NCBI GenBank assembly: GCA_944387485.1
Contig: CALXFC010000003.1
Coordinates: 1-42,497 of the forward strand
Origin: an uncultured Clostridia bacterium
GTDB taxonomy: Bacteria; Bacillota; Clostridia; TANB77; CAG-508
Length of the DNA stretch: 42,497 nt
Direction: 5' to 3'
The notes under the pieces were generated by a model that ran no database searches, was not told the origin of the DNA, and was given only the letters and a program-made list of their open reading frames with translations. Positions 16,241 to 22,837 of the stretch are shown in pieces. The translations under genes and the position numbers were made by a program. Positions within the stretch are counted from its first letter, which is position 1. Each line of letters opens with the position of its first letter.

Positions 16241-16513
16241 ATGGAGCCACAAGAAACAATTTATTGTTTTGACAATAAAGAAAGAAAATGCCAAGAAAAG
16301 AAAAGTTGTTTAGGAATTATAGCAGTTATATTACTAACAGCATTTGCCTTTACAATTGGTCTATTAATAGGTGCCGCTTTAGCTTTAGTTATATTAATTT
16401 CTTTACCTGCTATAATAGTTTTAGCAATTATACTTGGGTTACTTTTGTTATTAACTGTAATATTAATGCTTTGCAATAGAAAAAAAGAGAAAAAAGAACA
16501 TTGCAAATGCTAA
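16241..16513 (+). CDS. Small two-helix membrane protein, unknown
   Basis: Encodes 90 residues: a short hydrophilic N-terminus with two Cys (YCFDNKERKCQEKKSC), then a long hydrophobic stretch forming two membrane helices (about residues 24-52 and 54-77), then a Lys-rich, Cys-rich tail ending HCKC. I do not recognise a family. Cys clusters on both ends would face the same side if the two helices form a hairpin. Strong GGAGGTG site, with an 11-bp inverted repeat just before it and a terminator just after it, so it is a stand-alone transcription unit. The possible sigma-E/K-like -10 raises a sporulation role, unproven. Confidence 0.7.
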   Translation: MEPQETIYCFDNKERKCQEKKSCLGIIAVILLTAFAFTIGLLIGAALALVILISLPAIIVLAIILGLLLLLTVILMLCNRKKEKKEHCKC

Positions 16514-16524
16514 AATATATAAAT

Positions 16525-16558
16525 AAAAATAGTCATATGTTTTCATATGGCTATTTTT
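16525..16558 (+). terminator. Rho-independent terminator after the small membrane gene
   Basis: A stem of about 14 bp: AAATAGTCATATG pairs with CATATGGCTATTT with one G-T wobble, followed by TTTTT. Confidence 0.85.
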
Positions 16559-16592
16559 GAAGCTGTTTTTTTGCTCCGTCCCAAAAAACAGC
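16559..16592 (-). repeat. Palindromic repeat, GGGACGGAGC family, copy 2
   Basis: GCTGTTTTTT (16562-16571) pairs exactly with AAAAAACAGC (16583-16592) around GCTCCGTCCC. Reverse complement of the 8636-8669 copy. On the minus strand it starts 4 bases after the SDR gene stop and so may terminate that gene. Confidence 0.8.
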
Positions 16593-16595
16593 ATT

Positions 16596-17498
16596 TTACG
16601 CTATAGTTCCACCGTTTACATGGATTATTTGCCCTGTTACATATCTTGAATCATCACTTGCAAGATAAAGATAAGCAGGAGCAAGTTCAAATGGTTGACC
16701 AGCTCTTTTTAAAGGCGTTTCTGTTCCAAAGATTTCAACTTCTTGTGGATTAAAAGAAGAAGGAATAAGAGGTGTCCAAATAGGTCCAGGTGCTACGGCG
16801 TTAACACGAATTTTTTGATCTGCTAAAGAAAGTGCAAGGGATTTGGTGAAAACTGTTATTGCACCTTTTGTAGCAGAGTAGTCTATTAAATTTTTCTTTC
16901 CAGCAAATGCAGTAATAGATGTGGTATTTATAATACTACTATTTTCTCTTAAATGAGGAAGTACAGCTTTTGTTAAATAGAAAAATGTAAATATATTAGT
17001 TTCAAAAGTATCTTTTAATTGCTGAGATGAAATATCTAAAATACTATTTTGAGGAAATTGAACTCCGCAATTATTTATTAATATGTCTATTTTACCAAAA
17101 GTTTTTAATGTTATATCTACTATGTACGAAGATAAACTTTCATCACGAAGGTCACCAGATATTAAAAGACATTTCCTTCCGCATTTTTCGATAAGTTTTT
17201 TGGTATAATTTGCATCTTCATGTTCATTTAAATAACTGATAACGATATTTGCTCCTTCTTTTGCAAAAAGAATACTTACAGCTCTTCCAATTCCACTATC
17301 TCCTCCTGAAATTATTACAACTTTATCTTTTAATTTACCAGATGGAACATAGTCAGGGTTTTCAAAAATTGGTGTAGGTTTCATTTCATATTCCATTCCT
17401 GGTTGAATATTTTGATGCTGTGCAACAAATGTAATAGGTGTTCTAACATTTTCGTCTTTATATCCTACATAAGGTACTATTGGATAATTTTCAAACAT
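16596..17498 (-). CDS. SDR-family oxidoreductase (general stress protein type)
   Basis: A 300-residue short-chain dehydrogenase with an N-terminal extension of about 50 residues (QPGMEYEMKPTPIFENPDY), typical of the YdaD/YhxC/GSP39 group. The NAD(P)-binding motif SGGDSGIGRAV is near residue 63, NNCG follows, and the catalytic YSATK (Tyr and Lys) is near residue 209, then VAPGPIWTPLIPSSF and SRYVTGQIIHVNGG. Substrate unknown; relatives are stress-induced. ATG with AAGGAGAG upstream. Last gene of the minus-strand block but separated from engB by a terminator, so probably independently expressed. Confidence 0.9.
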   Translation of the reverse strand: MFENYPIVPYVGYKDENVRTPITFVAQHQNIQPGMEYEMKPTPIFENPDYVPSGKLKDKVVIISGGDSGIGRAVSILFAKEGANIVISYLNEHEDANYTKKLIEKCGRKCLLISGDLRDESLSSYIVDITLKTFGKIDILINNCGVQFPQNSILDISSQQLKDTFETNIFTFFYLTKAVLPHLRENSSIINTTSITAFAGKKNLIDYSATKGAITVFTKSLALSLADQKIRVNAVAPGPIWTPLIPSSFNPQEVEIFGTETPLKRAGQPFELAPAYLYLASDDSRYVTGQIIHVNGGTIA

Positions 17499-17572
17499 AT
17501 AAATCTCTCCTTAAAAATATTTATATATTATATGAATTAAGAATTAATTATATGACTAAATGTTAGAAAAAA

Positions 17573-17597
17573 TAAAAAAGATGCCACTATAGCATCC
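17573..17597 (-). terminator. Terminator of engB
   Basis: On the minus strand GATGC (17596-17592) pairs with GCATC (17584-17580) around a short loop, followed by TTTTTT; it starts directly after the engB stop. Confidence 0.7.
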
Positions 17598-17598
17598 T

Positions 17599-18187
17599 TT
17601 AGTTATTTAAAAAATCATCTATAAAATTCCAAACATCATCTTTATATATTTTCCTTTCAGAAGAGAAAGGAAAAGTCGGAACATCTCCAATAGGGTTTAA
17701 TTCTTTTTGAAGCGCTTTTACGGTATCATCTACTTTAGTAATAGCAATTTTGTCTGCCTTATTTACTAAAATCATAAAAGGTAATCCTGATGATATAATG
17801 TAATTATACATGAGTTTATCATTTGCAGTAGGTGAGTGTCTAATATCTATTAAAAATATAATTAAAACTATTTGTTCTCTATTAAATAGATATTGTTCAA
17901 TAAATTTTCCTACTTGTTCTTGTTCCTTTTTTGACATTTTACTAAAGCCATAACCGTGGTAAATCAACAAAATAAAATGAATTATCAATATTATAAAAAT
18001 TAATTTGCCTTGTCTTACCAGGAGTGCTACTTGTTCTAGCTAACTTCTTTCTATTAATCATTGTATTTATAAAACTTGATTTACCAACATTAGATTTTCC
18101 AACTAAAACAATTTCAGGTAAATTGTTTTTAGGATATTGTTTTGGGCTTACTGCTGATATTTCAAATTTTGGATCTTTTACTATCAT
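17599..18187 (-). CDS. engB: Ribosome biogenesis GTPase EngB (YsxC/YihA), +1 frameshift at CGG
   Basis: An essential GTPase for 50S subunit assembly. The first frame (18187 down to 17942) has the P-loop [12 protein letters not shown] and [12 protein letters not shown], then FVDLP and a CGG codon followed four codons later by TAG. Skipping the C of CGG (complement of 17956) continues as [14 protein letters not shown], exactly the expected DxPG (G3) motif, then LVNKADKI (NKxD, G4) and a normal C-terminus. The combined product is 195 residues, the family's usual length. So either +1 frameshifting happens at CCA-CGG-T, or one extra base is present from mutation or sequencing error. ATG with AGGAG upstream. 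Confidence 0.88.
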
Positions 18188-18225
18188 AATTTACTCCTAT
18201 TTTTTTATTTTCTTAATTCTATTTT

Positions 18226-19578
18226 TTATATATCTTCTCTTACAATTAAATCATCATTTGCAGGGCCTGTTCCTAAATATTTAACAGGAATACCAGAAGC
18301 TTTTTCTACAATTTCAATAAACTTCTTTGCTAAATCTGGTAAGTCATTATAATCTTTGCAAGATGAATCAAGCTTCCAACCACCAATTATTGTTTCATAA
18401 ATAGGTTTTGGTATTTCACCACTTAAATTAATATCATCAGGGTAATGATTAATGATTTTACCTTTATATTCGTAAGAAGTACATACCTTAATGTAACCTA
18501 ATTTTAATCCTATTTCACCAAGAGTATCTAGGTGGTTTAAGCAAAGATAATCTATACCAGATGTGTATTTTGCAGAACGAAGAATAGGGCAGTCCATCCA
18601 ACCACATCTTCTTGGCCTTTTGGTAGTTGTTCCATATTCATGTCCTAAATCACGAATTATATCTCCTTCTAAAGGTTTAGTATCTTTTATGACATTACCG
18701 TTTTCATCTATAGAAGCGGGAAGTTCAGTAGGAAAAGGTCCATTTCCTACACGACTGTTATAAGCTTTATCAACACCTATTACAACATTTAAAGCTTGAG
18801 GAGGAAGGGCAGCTCCACAAAGTGTTCCAGCAACTACTGGGTTTGAACTTGTAACCATTGGGTAATCTCCATGGTCTAAATCTAAGCGAAAGGCTTGAGC
18901 ACCTTCAACAACAATTTTTTCGTTATTATCAATTGCATCTGAAATAATAGGGCTAATGTCTGTAATATATTTTTCTAATTTTTTACCTAATAAATGATAC
19001 TCCTCTGCTAAAGATTTAGCATCTGCAATAGATGTTTCCATATTATTTGCTTTAAATAATTGATTATGAGGCTTAATTGCTTCTTCGATTTTTTCTTCTA
19101 ACTTAGAAGTAGGAAGAAGTAGGTCATACATTCTTATACCTGTACGATTACTTTTATCTGCATAAGAAGGACCAATACCTCTTTTTGTAGTTCCTACTGG
19201 ATGTTTTTTCATATTCTCATATAAAACATCTAATTCTTTATGATAGGGTAAAATAACATGACTGCGTCCACTAATTTTTAATCTTTCATCAATATTTGGA
19301 ATACCTGTGTTTTTTAAAAGTTCAATTTCAGATAAAAGAACTTCTAAATCAAGTACAACTCCTGGTCCTATAATACAAATAGTATTTGGATAAGAAATTC
19401 CTCCAGGTATTAGATGAAGAGGTAGTTTAGTACCTTTATAAATTACCGTGTGTCCTGCATTATTTCCTCCAGTAGCTCTAATAACTAATTTAGCATCTTT
19501 TGCTTCACGTGAGGCGATTTTACCTTTTCCTTCATCACCCCATTTTGTTCCTACAATAACTGTTATATTTTTGTTCAT
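18226..19578 (-). CDS. purA: Adenylosuccinate synthetase
   Basis: Joins IMP and aspartate using GTP, the first committed step to AMP. The 450-residue product retains TKWGDEGKGK (P-loop with catalytic Asp), GGNNAGHT (catalytic His), GTTKRGIGP, VEGAQAFRLDLDHGDYP, KAYNSRVGNGPFPTEL and GTTTKRPRRCGW. Several normally conserved positions differ (KIASREAKDAKLV where most have a KIVDLL-type segment; EGAQAFRLD for EGAQGxLLD), so it belongs to a divergent branch, but the active-site residues I can check are kept. ATG with AAAGGG upstream. Lies between serS and engB on the minus strand. Confidence 0.94.
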   Translation of the reverse strand: MNKNITVIVGTKWGDEGKGKIASREAKDAKLVIRATGGNNAGHTVIYKGTKLPLHLIPGGISYPNTICIIGPGVVLDLEVLLSEIELLKNTGIPNIDERLKISGRSHVILPYHKELDVLYENMKKHPVGTTKRGIGPSYADKSNRTGIRMYDLLLPTSKLEEKIEEAIKPHNQLFKANNMETSIADAKSLAEEYHLLGKKLEKYITDISPIISDAIDNNEKIVVEGAQAFRLDLDHGDYPMVTSSNPVVAGTLCGAALPPQALNVVIGVDKAYNSRVGNGPFPTELPASIDENGNVIKDTKPLEGDIIRDLGHEYGTTTKRPRRCGWMDCPILRSAKYTSGIDYLCLNHLDTLGEIGLKLGYIKVCTSYEYKGKIINHYPDDINLSGEIPKPIYETIIGGWKLDSSCKDYNDLPDLAKKFIEIVEKASGIPVKYLGTGPANDDLIVREDI

Positions 19579-19632
19579 GTTACTTCAACCCTTTCTTTGA
19601 ATAATTTTATATATTTTATTAATTTTTAAATT

Positions 19633-20925
19633 CTATTTATTAACTTTTGGTTCTATTTTCTCTAGTCCACCCATATATGGTCTTAAAACCTCAGGAATAA
19701 TTACACTTCCATCTGGCTGATAATTATTTTCCATAATAGAAATAAGCATTCTAGGTGGAGCAACAACTGTATTATTCAAAGTATGAGCAAAATAAGTTCC
19801 ATTTTCACCTTTAATTCTAATACCAAGCCTACGAGCTTGTGCATCTGTTAAGTTAGAACAACTTCCAACTTCAAAATATTTCTTTTGTCTAGGAGACCAT
19901 GCTTCAACATCACAAGATTTTGCTTTTAAATCAGCTAAATCTCCACTACAACATTCTAAAGTTCTTACAGGTATATTCATACTTCTAAAGAACTCTACTG
20001 TGTATGACCACATTTTATCATACCAGTTCCAACTATCTTCAGGTTCACAAACAACTATCATTTCTTGCTTCTCAAATTGGTGAATTCTATAAACACCACG
20101 TTCTTCAATACCATGAGCACCTTTTTCTTTTCTAAAACAAGGAGAATATGAAGTCATAGTATATGGCATATCTTCTTTTTTTAGAATTTGGTCTTTAAAT
20201 TTACCAATCATAGAATGTTCAGAAGTACCTATTAAATATAAATCTTCACCTTCAATTTTATACATCATTGCATCCATTTCTTCAAAGCTCATAACACCAG
20301 TTACAACATCAGATCTAATCATAAAAGGTGGGATACAATAAGTAAAACCTTTATTAATCATAAAATCTCTAGCATAAGTTAATACTGCTGAATGTAATCT
20401 TGCAACATCACCCATAAGATAGTAAAAACCTTGTCCAGCAACTCTTCTTGCACTATCTAAATCGAGTCCACCTAAAGCTTCCATAATTTCACCATGATAT
20501 GGTATTTCATAATCTGGAACTACTGGTTCACCAAATCTTTCAATCTCAACATTTTCACTATCATCTTTACCAATAGGAACTGACTCATGCATTATATTTG
20601 GTATTTTCATCATTCTTGATTTAATTTCTTCAGAATATTTGTGTTCTAATTTTTCATTTTCTTCTAATTTATTATTTATTTCATTTACTTGAGATTTTAC
20701 TTTTTCAGCTTCTTCTTTTTTACCTTCTCTCATTAAGCTACCAATTTGATTACTTAAAGATTTTCTTTCAGACCTTAAGTTATCTCCATTTAATTTAGCT
20801 TCTCTATTTTTAACATCTAAATCTAGAACTTCATCAACTAAAACTAATTTTTCATCTTGAAATTTCTTTTTAATATTATCCTTAACTAAATCAGGATTTT
20901 CACGTAATAATTTAATATCTATCAT
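19633..20925 (-). CDS. serS: Seryl-tRNA synthetase
   Basis: A class II synthetase charging tRNA-Ser and tRNA-Sec. The start MIDIKLLRENPDLVKDNIKK and the long antiparallel coiled coil (about residues 30-100) are typical. Motif 2 appears as FRKEKGAHGIEERGVYRIHQ and motif 3 as NNTVVAPPRMLISIMENNYQ; the C-terminus carries the usual VLRPYMGG. I chose the ATG preceded by GGAGGTTTGTT, giving 430 residues. A 22-residue longer frame would start in a repeat element. No T-box is visible. Probably cotranscribed downstream of the DUF1653 gene. Confidence 0.95.
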   Translation of the reverse strand: MIDIKLLRENPDLVKDNIKKKFQDEKLVLVDEVLDLDVKNREAKLNGDNLRSERKSLSNQIGSLMREGKKEEAEKVKSQVNEINNKLEENEKLEHKYSEEIKSRMMKIPNIMHESVPIGKDDSENVEIERFGEPVVPDYEIPYHGEIMEALGGLDLDSARRVAGQGFYYLMGDVARLHSAVLTYARDFMINKGFTYCIPPFMIRSDVVTGVMSFEEMDAMMYKIEGEDLYLIGTSEHSMIGKFKDQILKKEDMPYTMTSYSPCFRKEKGAHGIEERGVYRIHQFEKQEMIVVCEPEDSWNWYDKMWSYTVEFFRSMNIPVRTLECCSGDLADLKAKSCDVEAWSPRQKKYFEVGSCSNLTDAQARRLGIRIKGENGTYFAHTLNNTVVAPPRMLISIMENNYQPDGSVIIPEVLRPYMGGLEKIEPKVNK

Positions 20926-20942
20926 AACAAACCTCCATGTCC

Positions 20943-20993
20943 AATTGGGGACGTTTCCCAATTGCCCATTTTTGGACAATTTGGGACACATCT
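20943..20993 (-). repeat. Palindromic interspersed repeat, GTGTCCC family, copy 2
   Basis: On the minus strand it reads GATGTGTCCCAAATTG ... CAATTGGGAAACGTCCCC, pairing CCCAAATTG with CAATTGGG. It fills most of the gap between the DUF1653 stop and the serS ribosome binding site, in the same orientation to the downstream gene as copies 1 and 3. Confidence 0.85.
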
Positions 20994-21000
20994 TACCAAT

Positions 21001-21261
21001 TTATTTTAAATAATTTTTTTGAATATCTTCTACTAACGTAAATCTTACTTTTTGACCTGTTATATTATCTGGTCTTTCAGGTATTTTTTCTAAAAACATT
21101 TTCTCAGGTCTAACCCAAATAGACCTTCCATCTTCTCTTTCATATAATGGTTTATAAACAACCATTCTTTCATAAGTTTCCGAGTCATAAGCAATGTTTT
21201 CAACAAAATAGTAATTTCCTTTAAAATGTCTATACACTCTTCCAATTTTTACTTTTTCCAT
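21001..21261 (-). CDS. DUF1653-family protein
   Basis: Encodes 86 residues. The pattern GRVYRHFKGNYYFVENIAYD, YERMVVYKPLY and VRPEKMFLEKI is characteristic of DUF1653, a small beta-rich domain with conserved Tyr-Arg-His-x-Lys-Gly and a YxxLY-type strand. The function is not established; an SH3-like or nucleoprotein-binding role is a guess. ATG with AAAAGGAG upstream, first gene after a near-consensus promoter on the minus strand, so it probably leads the serS transcript. Confidence 0.85.
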   Translation of the reverse strand: MEKVKIGRVYRHFKGNYYFVENIAYDSETYERMVVYKPLYEREDGRSIWVRPEKMFLEKIPERPDNITGQKVRFTLVEDIQKNYLK

Positions 21262-21293
21262 AAATTAAGTCTCCTTTTCTAAAATACGTGTAC

Positions 21294-21322
21294 ATTATAC
21301 CTTATTTTCTTATAAATGGCAA
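21294..21322 (-). promoter_or_regulatory. Sigma-A-type promoter for the DUF1653-serS transcript
   Basis: On the minus strand TTGCCA (21322-21317) and TATAAT (21299-21294) are separated by 17 bases, 33 bases before the DUF1653 start. Confidence 0.75.
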
Positions 21323-21396
21323 TAAAATAGGAAAAATTAAACTAAAGAATATAATAAAAAATTAAAATTTCATGGTAAAAAAATTCAAAAAAACAC

Positions 21397-21426
21397 TTGA
21401 CAAAAGCAGTTTAGATAGTATATAAT
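21397..21426 (+). promoter_or_regulatory. Sigma-A-type promoter of infC-rpmI-rplT
   Basis: Consensus TTGACA (21397-21402) and TATAAT (21421-21426) with an 18-base spacer (or TATATA at 21419 with 16). Transcription would start near 21433. Confidence 0.8.
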
Positions 21427-21432
21427 ATTAGT

Positions 21433-21558
21433 CGTTACAAGAAGAAGTAAAACTTCTCACCCTATCTAAATAAGGAAAAGGGTTAGAATTAAATAAGATT
21501 TAGTATGTTTACTAAATTTGTGGTTTAATTTGACTTGTAACAAAAGTCAAATTTTTTT
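21433..21558 (+). ncRNA. infC-rpmI-rplT leader with terminator (L20/IF3 leader-type attenuator)
   Basis: The predicted 5' untranslated RNA starts with the hairpin AGAAG-TAAAA-CTTCT, followed by ACCCT...AGGGT pairing. It ends in a strong terminator: AATTTGACTT (21527-21536) pairs perfectly with AAGTCAAATT (21544-21553), followed by a T run to 21558. The infC ribosome binding site starts only 7 bases later, so full-length mRNA requires read-through. This arrangement matches the L20 leader attenuators of Firmicutes, in which excess ribosomal protein L20 promotes termination. I identify the class by position and structure and did not compare it with a covariance model. Confidence 0.75.
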
Positions 21559-21577
21559 ATTATTGGAGGTGTTTTTT

Positions 21578-22093
21578 ATAAAACAAGAATTACCTGTCAA
21601 CAGACAAATTAGAGCAAAGGAAGTTCAATTAATTGGAGAAAAAGGTGAGAAACTAGGAGTAATGTCATTAAATGAGGCATTAGAAAAAGCAGAAGATAAA
21701 AATTTAGACCTAGTATTAGTAGCACCAAATGCTAAACCAGTAGTTTGTAGAATGATGAACTATGGGAAATATAAATTTGAGCAAGCAAAAAGAGAAAAAG
21801 AAGCTAAGAAAAAACAAAGAGTATTAGAAGTAAAAGAAATAAGAGTTACTCCAAATATTGAAGAACATGACTTTGGCTTTAAATTAAAAAATGCAAAGAA
21901 ATTTTTAACAGATGGTAACAAAGTAAGAATAACAGTAAGATTTAGAGGAAGAGAAATCAATAACTCTAAAGCAGGAGAAGTTGTTCTAAATAAATTTATA
22001 GAAGGTTTAGAAGATGTTGCAACTGTTGAAAAGAAACCTAAATTAGAAGGTAGAAACATGTTTATAATTTTAGCTAAAAAAGCAGAAAAATAA
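21578..22093 (+). CDS. infC: Translation initiation factor IF-3, AUA start
   Basis: The product from residue 2 reads KQELPVNRQIRAKEVQLIGE, then KYKFEQAKREKEAKKKQ (linker) and IRVTPNIEEHDFGFKLKNAKKFL with RFRGREI, the complete IF-3. GGAGGTG (21565-21571) is followed after 6 bases by ATA in frame. No ATG, GTG or TTG lies between the binding site and the conserved NRQIRA core, and upstream in-frame TTG/GTG codons fall inside the binding site itself. I therefore infer an AUA start, analogous to the AUU start of infC in E. coli and many bacteria, which IF-3 itself represses. With this start the protein is 171 residues, the family norm. Confidence 0.9.
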   Translation: MKQELPVNRQIRAKEVQLIGEKGEKLGVMSLNEALEKAEDKNLDLVLVAPNAKPVVCRMMNYGKYKFEQAKREKEAKKKQRVLEVKEIRVTPNIEEHDFGFKLKNAKKFLTDGNKVRITVRFRGREINNSKAGEVVLNKFIEGLEDVATVEKKPKLEGRNMFIILAKKAEK

Positions 22094-22132
22094 TCTGCAA
22101 TAAAATATAAATAAGCGAAAGGAGTTTTAGTT

Positions 22133-22336
22133 ATGCCAAAATTAAAAACAAATAAAGCAGCTAAAAAGAGATATTCTTTAACAGCTACAGGAAAAGTAAA
22201 AAGAACAAAATCAAACAGAAGACATTTATTAGCAAATAAAACAAAAAGACAAAAGAAATCAGGAAAAATTCAAAACGCATATGCAGACAAAACATGCGAA
22301 AAAACAATTAAAAAATTATTACCATATGGAAACTAA
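22133..22336 (+). CDS. rpmI: Ribosomal protein L35
   Basis: A 67-residue basic protein of the 50S subunit. MPKLKTNKAAKKRYSLTATG and KSNRRHLLANKTKRQKK are the conserved L35 signature. Preceded by GAAAGGAG and followed by rplT after 27 bases, in the universal infC-rpmI-rplT order. Confidence 0.97.
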   Translation: MPKLKTNKAAKKRYSLTATGKVKRTKSNRRHLLANKTKRQKKSGKIQNAYADKTCEKTIKKLLPYGN

Positions 22337-22363
22337 TAAGAAATCAAAGGAAGGTGAATTATA

Positions 22364-22714
22364 ATGGCAAGAGTAAAAACAGCAAGAACAACAAGAGCAA
22401 GACATAAAAAAGTATTGAAACAAGCAAAAGGTTACTATGGAGCAAAAAGCTATAGATTTAGAAATGCAAATCAAGCAGTAATGAAATCATTAACATATGC
22501 TTATGCAGGAAGAAAAAAGAAAAAAAGTGATTTTAGAAAATTATGGATAACAAGAATAAATGCAGCAGCAAGAATGAATGGAACAACATATAGCAAAATG
22601 ATAGCAGGACTAAAAAAAGCAAATGTTGAAATAAACAGAAAGATGCTTGCAGAAATTGCTGTATCAGATCCAAAAGCTTTTACAGAAATTGCTGAAATAG
22701 CTAAAAAAGCATAG
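22364..22714 (+). CDS. rplT: Ribosomal protein L20
   Basis: A 116-residue early 50S assembly protein and the likely autoregulator of this operon through the leader upstream of inf[42 protein letters not shown] and [14 protein letters not shown] are diagnostic. ATG with AAGGAAGGTG upstream. A terminator follows the stop by about 12 bases. Confidence 0.97.
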   Translation: MARVKTARTTRARHKKVLKQAKGYYGAKSYRFRNANQAVMKSLTYAYAGRKKKKSDFRKLWITRINAAARMNGTTYSKMIAGLKKANVEINRKMLAEIAVSDPKAFTEIAEIAKKA

Positions 22715-22726
22715 ATAATTAAGAAG

Positions 22727-22764
22727 ATAAAGTTATTTTATAGAAAAATAGCTTTATTTTTTTT
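22727..22764 (+). terminator. Terminator of infC-rpmI-rplT
   Basis: ATAAAGTTATTTT pairs with AAAATAGCTTTAT (one G-T wobble) around a short loop, followed by TTTTTTTT. Confidence 0.85.
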
Positions 22765-22837
22765 GACTGAAATATTGAAAAAAATAAAGAAAAATGATAA
22801 GTTAAAGTTGTAGAAAAAGTATTAAGGAGACAAATGA

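Noticed and set aside
20926-20991. Upstream ATG start for serS giving 22 extra residues
   Set aside because: It lies inside the same repeat family; GGAGGTTTGTT directly precedes the ATG at 20925 and the normal SerRS N-terminus starts there.
21518-21577. ATG at 21518 as the infC start
   Set aside because: It would place the terminator hairpin and the ribosome binding site inside the coding region and add residues absent from IF-3.
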